11,523 bases of DNA, taken from contig MNJC01000037.1 of assembly GCA_001920085.1 (NCBI GenBank), positions 1-11,523 on the forward strand, written 5' to 3'. The translations under genes were made by a program, and so were the position numbers. Below, piece by piece: positions 1 to 5,861 of this stretch. Source of the stretch: Actinobacteria bacterium 13_1_20CM_4_69_9 (GTDB lineage: Bacteria > Actinomycetota > Thermoleophilia > Gaiellales > Gaiellaceae). The first letter of the stretch is position 1. Each line of letters begins with the position of its first letter. The notes beneath the pieces are model-generated. The model made no database searches. It saw only the letters and a list, made by a program, of their open reading frames with translations, and was not told where the DNA came from.

Positions 1-945
1 CACCGCGCGATACGCGTTGAGCGACGGCGTGGAAGACTCGACGCGCCAGTCGGTTTCCTTGTTCTGGTCGAACCACACGACGATCTTGACGCGCGGCGTC
101 CGCGTCGGGATCTCGCGCGTGAACATGGACGTGATCCACGCTGCCTTGTCGCCGCCGAGCTCGGTGGACGCAGTTTCGGCGATCATCATCGGTAGCGACG
201 TGTCGAGCTGGCACAGCTTGTCGTACGAGGAGCCGAACACCTGCGTGTAGGTCTGCCACACGTCTAGGCTTCCCCAGTTGTAGCCGTCCAACGCCAGCAC
301 GTCGACGACATCCGAGCCGGGGTAGTACGGGGTGAAGTCGACCGCGGAGCCGCCGAAGACATTCGGGCTCCAGACCCATTTGACGTTCGAGGCGCCGTGG
401 CCGGCGAAGATGTCGTGGATGTGCCGCCACGCCTGCACGTAGTCCTGCGGCGTGTTCCCGTTGATGCCGGCCTCCCACGGCGCCCAGCGGCCGTTCATCT
501 CCGGCGCGAACCTCAGGTAGAAGGGCTTGCCGAACGAGCGGGCGGCGTCTGCGCCCGCTGCGAACCACGCATCGAAGTCGCCGCGCACGATGTTCTTCAG
601 CGCGTAGCGCGGGTCAGTGGTGCTCGAAGAGTCCCACGGCTCGACGGTCACGAGCGGGACCGACCGCTTTGCGGCCACTGCATCGAGTTGCGACGTGTTC
701 AGCATCGAGTACTGCATGTCCCGGTACGTCGAGATCACGGACGGAACTCGGCCGACGCGGCTCGAGAACGCATCGATGTCCGAGAGCCACGTCGCAGACC
801 ACGGCAGCGTGACTCCCAGCAGCCGGGGCGCCGAGGGATTCGGCGCCAGGGTGGACGGGGCGGGCCGGCGCCGGGCGAAAGCAGGCGCGGTCAGCATCGC
901 GAGCAAGACGAGGCCCAGGAGAGCGGCGGCGGCGGCACGCCTCAT
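1..945 (-). CDS. Secreted GH26-type glycoside hydrolase (beta-mannanase-like), 3' end outside window
   Basis: The frame is open from ATG at 945 to the window edge: 315 codons with no stop. Residues 1-24 are a signal peptide (RR start, Ala/Leu core, APAFA cleavage region), so the enzyme is probably exported. The rest reads as a (beta/alpha)8 clan-A hydrolase of the GH26 kind: LRFAPEMNGRW at 144-154 carries the probable acid/base Glu149, and MIAETAS at 254-260 carries the probable nucleophile Glu257. Other typical pieces are KWVWSPN (189-195) and DGYNWG (220-225). By family knowledge such enzymes cut beta-mannans or related glycans; the substrate here is not determined. The C-terminal end (RVESSTPSLNAYRAV) resembles the end of the fold, so few residues are probably missing. 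The start is fixed by an in-frame TAG at 952-954; a GGGAGGTG ribosome site lies about 15 nt upstream, rather far. It follows the deacetylase gene by 64 bp and is probably the last gene of the polysaccharide operon, where it could trim the polymer made upstream (inference). Confidence 0.86.
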   Translation of the reverse strand, partial: MRRAAAAALLGLVLLAMLTAPAFARRRPAPSTLAPNPSAPRLLGVTLPWSATWLSDIDAFSSRVGRVPSVISTYRDMQYSMLNTSQLDAVAAKRSVPLVTVEPWDSSSTTDPRYALKNIVRGDFDAWFAAGADAARSFGKPFYLRFAPEMNGRWAPWEAGINGNTPQDYVQAWRHIHDIFAGHGASNVKWVWSPNVFGGSAVDFTPYYPGSDVVDVLALDGYNWGSLDVWQTYTQVFGSSYDKLCQLDTSLPMMIAETASTELGGDKAAWITSMFTREIPTRTPRVKIVVWFDQNKETDWRVESSTPSLNAYRAV

Positions 946-1009
946 GCCGCACTATTCGACCACCTCCCGCCTGGGCCTGTCCCTCGAACCGGGGAACCGC
1001 CTTCGTTTC

Positions 1010-2347
1010 CTAGCTCATCGCCAGCGCGTAGTCGTCCGTGGTGATCGTGCCCGGCCCCGCGATCGCGAGCCCGAAGCTGATCCCCGTCGCGCCCGCGGGC
1101 AGGGGCGCCGAGCTGAAGCTCGCGAGGTTCCAGGCCGAGGTCGGCGCCAGCAGCGGGCTCGACTGCCAGTACACCCATGCCCCGGCTGCGTTGCGGTAGT
1201 AGGTCGCGATGCTGACCTTCGTGGGCGAGGGGCCCGAGAAGCCCCAGCTGCCCTTGTACCAGGCCCACATCGAGTAGCTCTTGCCGGGCGTGACAGCGGC
1301 GAGGCACGACTGCTCCGACTGGCGCTGTGTCAAGACGAGCTTGCGGTCGCCCGCCGTCCAGTTGCTGACGTCGACGCGTGCGGCGACCGAACCGGAGTGC
1401 GCGTCATTCGTCAGGCCCCAGCTGGCGGCGTTGTTCGCGACGCTCGCGCCCGCCTGCTGGAAGCAGACCGGCTCCGTCGAGGACGAGCTCGTCGCACGAA
1501 GCGTCTCGAGGGACGGGTTCTGCACGAGATTGCCCGTCGCGGGCTGCGGCGGCGCCGGCGGCGGGACGATGCCGCCCGTCGCATCCGCGCGGATCGAGCC
1601 CGTCGAGCACAGGTGCTTCGCATTCATGTAGTCGACGATCGGCTGAAGCGCGGCGATCGTGTTCAGCGTCGTCAGATCCTCGCCGTCGTGCATCGAGACG
1701 ATCGAGCCGTCCTTGATGCCCGGGTAGAAGTTTCCGTTCTTCGTGTAACCCTGCGTCACGTTCGCCGCGATCGCTGCCGGGGAGGTCCCCGTCCAGTCCT
1801 GCGAGTCGACGATGTTCGCGCTCGGAGCGCCCCACGGCATCACGATGCGATACCCGAGGTTGCGCGCGATCAGGTCGTCGTACGCGTTGACGTCCCCGTA
1901 AGGCGGGCGATACAGCGTCGCCTTGGGTGCCCCGGCGTTGACGAGCGCCGTGGACGTCTTTTCCAGCTCCGTGGTGAGCTGTGCCTCGGTCAAAGGCTGC
2001 GCCCCGGTCGATGCACCGGTCCACGACGCATGGTCGTACGTGTGGTTCTGCACCGCGAAGCCGGCCGCGAGCTCGTCGCGGATGACCTGCTGGTTCGAAG
2101 CCGACGCGTCGACCTTGTTCCCGAGCGCGAAGAAGGTGGCTTTCAGGTTGAGCTCCTTCAACGCCTGCACGACCGCGGGCGTGTTCGGCCCCGGGCCGTC
2201 GTCGAAGGTGAAGGCGATGGAACCTCCGGCGCAATCGTTGTTCACCGGTGAGAGAGCAGCGGCTCGCGCCGGCTTGATGCCGAGCACGAGCAGCACGGCT
2301 GCCAGTCCGAGCGCCGGTAGTGCGAGGGAGAGCTTGTTGACGGTCAT
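1010..2347 (-). CDS. Secreted polysaccharide deacetylase (NodB/CE4 family) with C-terminal carbohydrate-binding-like domain
   Basis: A 445-residue protein with a signal peptide at 1-31 (hydrophobic stretch 6-24, ending ARAAA). The CE4/NodB domain (about 40-245) has every motif: TFDDGP at 47-52 (base Asp49, metal-binding Asp50), NHTYDH at 101-106 (metal ligands His102 and His106), RPPYG at 147-151, DSQDW at 181-185, and SMHDG at 218-222 (His220). All catalytic residues are intact, so it should remove N- or O-acetyl groups from a glycan in a metal-dependent way. A Pro-rich linker (260-271) leads to a beta-sandwich, galactose-binding-like module (273-445) opening NLVQNPSLE, likely to hold the enzyme on a polysaccharide. 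A GAGG ribosome site sits just before ATG 2347. The gene begins 25 bp after the glycosyltransferase stop, so the two are almost certainly co-transcribed. The substrate is inferred to be the product of that synthase; cell-wall peptidoglycan or chitin-like glycans are alternatives. Confidence 0.94.
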   Translation of the reverse strand: MTVNKLSLALPALGLAAVLLVLGIKPARAAALSPVNNDCAGGSIAFTFDDGPGPNTPAVVQALKELNLKATFFALGNKVDASASNQQVIRDELAAGFAVQNHTYDHASWTGASTGAQPLTEAQLTTELEKTSTALVNAGAPKATLYRPPYGDVNAYDDLIARNLGYRIVMPWGAPSANIVDSQDWTGTSPAAIAANVTQGYTKNGNFYPGIKDGSIVSMHDGEDLTTLNTIAALQPIVDYMNAKHLCSTGSIRADATGGIVPPPAPPQPATGNLVQNPSLETLRATSSSSTEPVCFQQAGASVANNAASWGLTNDAHSGSVAARVDVSNWTAGDRKLVLTQRQSEQSCLAAVTPGKSYSMWAWYKGSWGFSGPSPTKVSIATYYRNAAGAWVYWQSSPLLAPTSAWNLASFSSAPLPAGATGISFGLAIAGPGTITTDDYALAMS

Positions 2348-2372
2348 CGTTCCTCTTTCTGTGGGCGGGGCG

Positions 2373-3674
2373 TCATGCGGCTTCTCTGAGGAGTGCCGCG
2401 TCGCGGAATCGCGAGAGTTGCGTGGCCGACAGCTCGCGCGTCTGCCACCGGTTGTCGAAGAGCTTCCCGAGCGCGACGTATCTCGTCGGGACGAGCAGCA
2501 GGACGTTCAGCAGCACGGCGGCGGGCGTGCCGACCAGGAACAGCACCAGCTTCCGTCGCACGGACACGTTGGGACGGCCGATCAGGTACAGCGCGGCGAG
2601 GGCGTACCGGACGACGACGTACGCCGCCAGATACACGAGGAGCATGCGGCCGTGAGACTCGTAGCGCGCGCCGCTGCTCCAGAGCACACCCCCGGCGACG
2701 TAGGCGACCATGATCGGGGTGACGAGCAATTGCGTCACGCCGTACAGCGGGCTTAGGAGCTGCTTCGGCCCGAGGTACTTGACGACGTACGGCAGCATCC
2801 ACCACCACGACCGCGACCAGCGCAGGCGCTGCTTGTAGGTGCCGCGCAGCGTCGTCGGCATGTCCGTCTCGACGATCGCTTCCGCCACGGCCACGACCTC
2901 GCCGCGGCGCAGCGCGCGCAGCGCGAGCCAGCGGTCGTCGCCGGTGCCGCACTCGACGGCGTAGGCCGCGAGGTGGTCGTACAGAAGACTGCTGCGGTAG
3001 AGCGCGAGCGCGCCGGACGTCGTCTCGAGCGCGCCGAGCAGCGACCGCGAGGCGCGCATCATCACGCACGACGTGCCGATATCGATGTCGGCAGCGAGGC
3101 TGACCCAGCTCTCGTCGTGATTGCGGATGTAGATCATCCCCGTCGCGGCCTGGATCTTCGGGTCCCGCATCGCCTTGAGCAGCTGCTCGCAGGCATCCGG
3201 ATGCGGCTCGCTGTCGGAGTCGACCGTCAGGACGAAGTCGTAGTCCGTGCGGTCGAACTCCTTCAGCACGGCGACCTGTGCGCCGCGCTTCCCGGTGTTC
3301 GCCTGGCGCATCCAGCTGACGCGGGGATGCGCGATGCTCGGGACGACGGGAATCTGCGAGCCGTCGTCGATCACGACGATGTCGACGGGAACCGTCTGGC
3401 CGAGGAGCGCGACAACGGTCTTGTGCAGCCCCTCGGGATCCTCGTTGTACGCCGGGACGATGCAGAGGACGGAGCCCTCCGCCGGCGCGTTGTGCGTATA
3501 GCGGCGGCCGATCACGTACGCGATCAGGCACACGGCGATGACGGCTGCGCCGAGATACCAGTACGCGATCAGGACGACGTCGTTCGCCTGCGCGTTCACG
3601 AGGGTTGTCACGGCCGCCAGCACACCGAGCACGACGGCGGTGACGAGTGCGTGCAGGACGGAGCTACGTGTCAC
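2373..3674 (-). CDS. Membrane glycosyltransferase family 2, HasA/NodC-type processive polysaccharide synthase
   Basis: A 433-residue protein. Two N-terminal membrane helices (about 9-27 and 35-56) precede a cytoplasmic GT-A domain: IVPAYNE (72-78), VVIDDGS (100-106), TVDSDSEP (150-157; the DSD metal/nucleotide motif), SGALALYR (220-227), GTGDDRWL (243-250; GDD, catalytic base region) and QRLRW (282-286; the QxxRW motif of processive synthases). About three further helices follow (near 307-330, 342-364, 374-400), then NRWQTRE close to the end, comparable with the WGTR element of hyaluronan synthases. Every synthase signature is present, so it should polymerise a beta-linked hexosamine-containing chain and extrude it. 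Hyaluronan, chitin-like and poly-GlcNAc polymers cannot be told apart. The start is GTG at 3674, overlapping the stop of the 60-residue upstream gene by 11 bp with only a weak ribosome site, which points to translational coupling. The deacetylase follows after 25 bp, recalling NodC-NodB and PgaC-PgaB pairs. Confidence 0.94.
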   Translation of the reverse strand: MTRSSVLHALVTAVVLGVLAAVTTLVNAQANDVVLIAYWYLGAAVIAVCLIAYVIGRRYTHNAPAEGSVLCIVPAYNEDPEGLHKTVVALLGQTVPVDIVVIDDGSQIPVVPSIAHPRVSWMRQANTGKRGAQVAVLKEFDRTDYDFVLTVDSDSEPHPDACEQLLKAMRDPKIQAATGMIYIRNHDESWVSLAADIDIGTSCVMMRASRSLLGALETTSGALALYRSSLLYDHLAAYAVECGTGDDRWLALRALRRGEVVAVAEAIVETDMPTTLRGTYKQRLRWSRSWWWMLPYVVKYLGPKQLLSPLYGVTQLLVTPIMVAYVAGGVLWSSGARYESHGRMLLVYLAAYVVVRYALAALYLIGRPNVSVRRKLVLFLVGTPAAVLLNVLLLVPTRYVALGKLFDNRWQTRELSATQLSRFRDAALLREAA

Positions 3675-3846
3675 TGGGGCCCCAGCCGAACCGCCGCGTC
3701 AGTGCACGGTACGTCCACGTGAGGGTCATGAGCGCCGCGACGCAGCCGCAGACGAGCACGTCCAACGACGACCTTGCGTCGAGCGCGTGGCTGAGCAGAG
3801 TCGGCAGCGCCGACCGCTCACCGGCGTAAGCGATGATCCCGTACAT
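3664..3846 (-). CDS. Small single-helix membrane protein, first gene of the polysaccharide operon
   Basis: A 60-residue frame starting ATG 3846, preceded at close range by GAAGGGGA as a ribosome site. It has one clear membrane helix (about residues 30-47, VLVCGCVAALMTLTWTY) followed by a positively charged end (RALTRRF), which predicts an N-out/C-in topology. Codon third positions are strongly G/C, as in the neighbours. Its stop lies inside the start of the synthase gene (11-bp overlap), an arrangement typical of coupled, functionally linked genes. I recognise no family. By position it may be a synthase accessory subunit, as PgaD and IcaD are for poly-GlcNAc synthases, but those usually have two helices and are longer, and no sequence match is claimed. 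It could also be a leader peptide that gates synthase translation, or a chance frame. Confidence 0.55.
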   Translation of the reverse strand: MYGIIAYAGERSALPTLLSHALDARSSLDVLVCGCVAALMTLTWTYRALTRRFGWGPSDT

Positions 3847-3994
3847 GTCCCCTTCGTTGTTCGCTTCTCGTGACGGCCCTGCGATTGCCGGCCGGGTGCG
3901 CCGGCGAAGGCACTCGGGGCACGTCCTATGTCAAGAAGCTACTCGCGCGCGCGCGTGTCAGTAAGGGCACGATTGGGTCATTCGCGGTGGAGCG
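3847..3994 (-). other. Intergenic gap between kinase gene and polysaccharide operon, possible promoter region
   Basis: This is the only gap above 100 bp on the minus strand, so it probably holds the polysaccharide operon's promoter. Read on the minus strand it contains TTGACA (3934-3929), a perfect -35 hexamer. No convincing -10 hexamer lies 16-18 bp downstream (GCCTTC there), so the call is weak. A hairpin made of two GCCGGC arms (3887-3892 and 3900-3905) with a 7-nt loop would fall in the leader RNA; no U-run follows it in either direction, so it is not a standard terminator. A 15-bp alternating pyrimidine-purine run (3944-3958) lies upstream. No clear terminator for the kinase gene was found, so read-through into the polysaccharide operon is possible. 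Confidence 0.4.
3929..3934 (-). promoter_or_regulatory. Candidate -35 hexamer TTGACA
   Basis: A perfect match to the sigma70-type -35 box on the minus strand, 83 bp upstream of the 60-residue gene's start. The matching -10 is not recognisable in the GC-rich sequence that follows, so this may be chance or may belong to a promoter with a divergent -10. Confidence 0.25.
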
Positions 3995-4780
3995 TCAGGC
4001 AGCCGGCAGCGAGACCACGAACCGTGCTCCTGAGCCGTTCTGCTCCGCCGCGACATCTCCGGCGGCGGCCCGTGCGAGACGCCGCGCGAGCGCAAGCCCA
4101 AGGCCCGCACCATGCGAAGTCCGGCCGGCTTCCCCTCGCGCGCCCGGCGCGAAGATCTCCTCCCGCTCGCCGGGCGCCAGGCCGGGACCGTCGTCCTCGA
4201 CCGCGAACGTGACTCGCCCACCTCGACGCTCGACGGTGACCGTGACGGTCGACCGCCCGTAGCGACACGCGTTCTCGACGACCGGATGCAGCACCCGCTC
4301 GGCCAGATCGGCGTCGATGCCGAGCCGCAGGCTCTGGCGCGGCGGCTCTGCGACAACGTGGACGTGACGTTCCTGGGCGAGCGCCTCGACACCGTCGATC
4401 GTCGTCGCGACGACGGAGTATGCGTCGGCCGTGCCGTGCGTTGCCTCGGCCTCGTGCCGCGCGGCGGCGACCAGCGTGTGGACGATTCTCGACACCTGCT
4501 GCGCGCTCGCGAGGATGACCTCGAGCGCGGTCCGGTACTCCGGCGCGCTGCGCTCGCGTCGCAATGCGAGCTCGGCCTCGGCGATCAGGCCCGCCAGCGG
4601 TGTGCGCAGCTCGTGCGAGACCTCGGCGGAGAACCGCCGCTCGTGGCGCAGGCTCGCCGCGATCCGGTCGAGCAGGCCGTCCAGCGTGGCGCCGAGCTGC
4701 GTCAGCTCGTCGTGCGGCTCGCCCAGCTCGAAGCGGCGATCGAGGTCGCGCTCGCTCCAAGCCTCGGCCTGCCGGGTCAT
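3995..4780 (-). CDS. Histidine kinase catalytic half (partial HAMP, HisKA, HATPase), lacks its membrane anchor
   Basis: A 261-residue protein. It opens with the second half of a HAMP linker (MTRQAEAWSERDLDRRF, 1-17; HDELTQL, 23-29), then the dimerisation/phosphoacceptor box FSAEVSHELRTPL (50-62; His56), N box VVENACRYG (167-175; Asn170), G1 box DDGPG (196-200) and G2 box GAGLGL (224-229). The catalytic core is therefore complete and could autophosphorylate and signal to the adjacent response regulator. What is missing is anything N-terminal: reading the same frame upstream of the ATG gives GPVAR, the usual residues just after TM2 in such kinases (PVARMTRQA), and then nothing kinase-like. The ATG overlaps the stop of the sensor half as ATGA, so coupled translation is possible. 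The product would be a soluble kinase cut off from its sensor. Together with 4777-5220 this is best read as one split kinase gene. Confidence 0.9.
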   Translation of the reverse strand: MTRQAEAWSERDLDRRFELGEPHDELTQLGATLDGLLDRIAASLRHERRFSAEVSHELRTPLAGLIAEAELALRRERSAPEYRTALEVILASAQQVSRIVHTLVAAARHEAEATHGTADAYSVVATTIDGVEALAQERHVHVVAEPPRQSLRLGIDADLAERVLHPVVENACRYGRSTVTVTVERRGGRVTFAVEDDGPGLAPGEREEIFAPGARGEAGRTSHGAGLGLALARRLARAAAGDVAAEQNGSGARFVVSLPAA

Positions 4781-5220
4781 CCGAGCGACAGGCCCGTGAC
4801 GAGCGTGCCTTCTCTGCGACCGCCGATGACGATCGGCGCCGCGTACAGGCGCAGGTCCCCGGCCTGCAGGTCGTGGAAGCGCCGCGGCCCGCCGGCGAGC
4901 GCGGCAGCGCCGCCGTCCGCGATGCTCGGACGGGCCGGACGCTCGACGAGCCCGCGACGGTCGAAGATCCAGACCTGGCTGTCGCCGATCGCGTCGTCGC
5001 TCGTCTCGAGCGCGTGCAGGCGCCCGTCACGAAGCTGCAGCAGGCTCAGCTCCGAGCTCGCCCTTGCACGCAGCAGCGAATCGGCGTCGCGCGACGTCGT
5101 GTGCGCGAAGAGGACGTTGAAACCGTAGGCCGCCGCCCCGAGTGCGAGCGCAAGCGCCAGCAGCACGATCGTCAACAGGCGGCCCCGCACGTTTCGCAAC
5201 GGGTGGAGCGGCGCGCTCAC
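4777..5220 (-). CDS. Sensor half of the split histidine kinase (TM1 plus extracellular sensor domain)
   Basis: A 147-residue protein starting GTG 5220, which overlaps the response regulator stop as GTGA. A positively charged N-terminus (NVRGR) is followed by one membrane helix (about 14-34) and an extracytoplasmic domain of about 110 residues (AHTTSRDADSLL, DSQVWIFDRRG, AAPIVIGGRREGTLVTG), the usual layout of the sensor part of an OmpR-partner kinase. It stops right after TGLSLG, the point where TM2 normally begins, with TGA at 4777-4779. It therefore has no second helix and no kinase domain. On its own it could only be an orphan membrane-anchored sensor. See the kinase half at 3995-4780. A deletion or assembly error at the junction is more likely than a designed split. 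Confidence 0.85.
   Translation of the reverse strand: MSAPLHPLRNVRGRLLTIVLLALALALGAAAYGFNVLFAHTTSRDADSLLRARASSELSLLQLRDGRLHALETSDDAIGDSQVWIFDRRGLVERPARPSIADGGAAALAGGPRRFHDLQAGDLRLYAAPIVIGGRREGTLVTGLSLG
4780..4800 (-). other. Deletion-like junction inside the histidine kinase
   Basis: The same DNA reads TGLSLG-stop in the sensor frame and HGPVARM in the kinase frame. The first is typical of the residues before TM2, the second of those after TM2. The helix and first HAMP part expected between them (tens of residues by family comparison) are absent and the frame changes by one. No slippery heptamer is present that would favour programmed -1 frameshifting. Confidence 0.7.
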
Positions 5221-5861
5221 GCGATCCGATAGCCCACGCCGTGGACGGTCGCGATCTCGGGCGCGTTCTCGAGCGCCCGCAGCTTGCGCCGCAGTCGCGC
5301 GATGTACGCGTCGAGCGTGTTGTCGCGAACGCGAGCCCCGTGCACCCAGCCCGCACGTGCAAGCTCACGCCGCCGCACGGCTTCGCCCGGCCGGGAGAGC
5401 AGCCGTGCGAGCAAGCGGAACTCGGTCGGCGTGAGAGGCGCGGTGCGGCCACCGCACTCGACGGAATGCGTCACGGGGTTCAGCCGCAGGCCGGCCGCTT
5501 CGATCGCGCCGTCGCCCCCGCTCCGGCGGAGCAGCGCCTGGAGACGGGCGACGAGCTCGGCGAAGGCGAACGGCTTGGAGACGTAGTCGTCGCCGCCGGC
5601 GTCGAAGCCGGCGATCCGGTCCGGGAGCGCGTCACGGGCGGTCAGGAACAGGACCGGCGTCTGCACGCCGCGCGCGCGCAGCGCCTGGCAGACGTCGCGG
5701 CCGTCGGCGTCGGGCAGGCCGATGTCGACCACGAGCGCGTCCGGCTCGTCCTCGGTCGTTCGAACGAGTAGCTCGGCGCCGCTGGCGACCGTCTCGGCCC
5801 GGAAGCCCTCCTCGCGGAGGCCGCGGCCGATGACCGCCCGCAGCTCGGGATCGTCCTCGGC
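5217..5861 (-). pseudogene. OmpR-family response regulator, 5' end missing (no start codon)
   Basis: From about 5861 the frame reads AEDDPELRAVIGRG and continues as a full receiver domain. It has the acidic pocket EDD, phosphoacceptor Asp in VVDIGLPDADG, Thr in LFLTARDA and Lys in YVSKPFAF. A winged-helix DNA-binding domain follows (LTPTEFRLLARLLSRPG, then NTLDAYIARLRRKLR and VHGVGYRIA) to TGA at 5217-5219. About 214 residues remain of the usual 220 or so. The first beta strand with its start Met (M-x-L-L-V type) is gone: upstream of AEDD the frame lies inside permease DNA and reads ARLRPAAG with no ATG or GTG for dozens of codons. The next usable start is GTG 5732, which would remove the acidic pocket. 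It is therefore probably not made in active form here. The stop overlaps the kinase sensor-half start. In intact relatives it would control the transporter operon, a common pairing for FtsX-type ABC systems (inference). Confidence 0.85.

Noticed and set aside
614..952. GTG start at 952 as the GH26 start, nearer to the GGGAGGTG ribosome site
   Set aside because: It is in a different frame that lacks any hydrolase motif. The GH26 frame has TAG at 952-954 immediately upstream, so ATG 945 is the only possible start there.
984..990. GGTTCGA (minus strand) as the T-arm of a tRNA
   Set aside because: The flanking bases do not form the T stem (position 61 would be G, not C) and no acceptor, D or anticodon arm is present in the 64-bp gap.
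617..2251. A 544-codon plus-strand frame opposite the GH26 and deacetylase genes
   Set aside because: Arg/Asp/Val-rich composition with no recognisable motif; the opposite strand carries two proteins with full catalytic motifs. It is a GC-driven shadow.
3674..3685. Perfect 12-bp palindrome CTGGGGCCCCAG at the synthase start
   Set aside because: It lies inside the 60-residue coding frame and a palindrome of this size is expected several times by chance in 11.5 kb at this GC content. It might slow initiation, but nothing supports a site.
3664..3846. Naming the 60-residue protein PgaD or IcaD
   Set aside because: Only position and hydrophobicity agree. Those proteins are longer and have two helices, and no sequence similarity can be shown.
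3944..3958. Alternating CG run as Z-DNA or a terminator stem
   Set aside because: It is short, self-complementary without a proper loop, and not followed by a U-run; such runs are common by chance at this base composition.
4777..4800. Programmed -1 frameshift joining the two kinase halves
   Set aside because: No slippery heptamer or downstream hairpin is visible, and a frameshift would still not supply the missing TM2.
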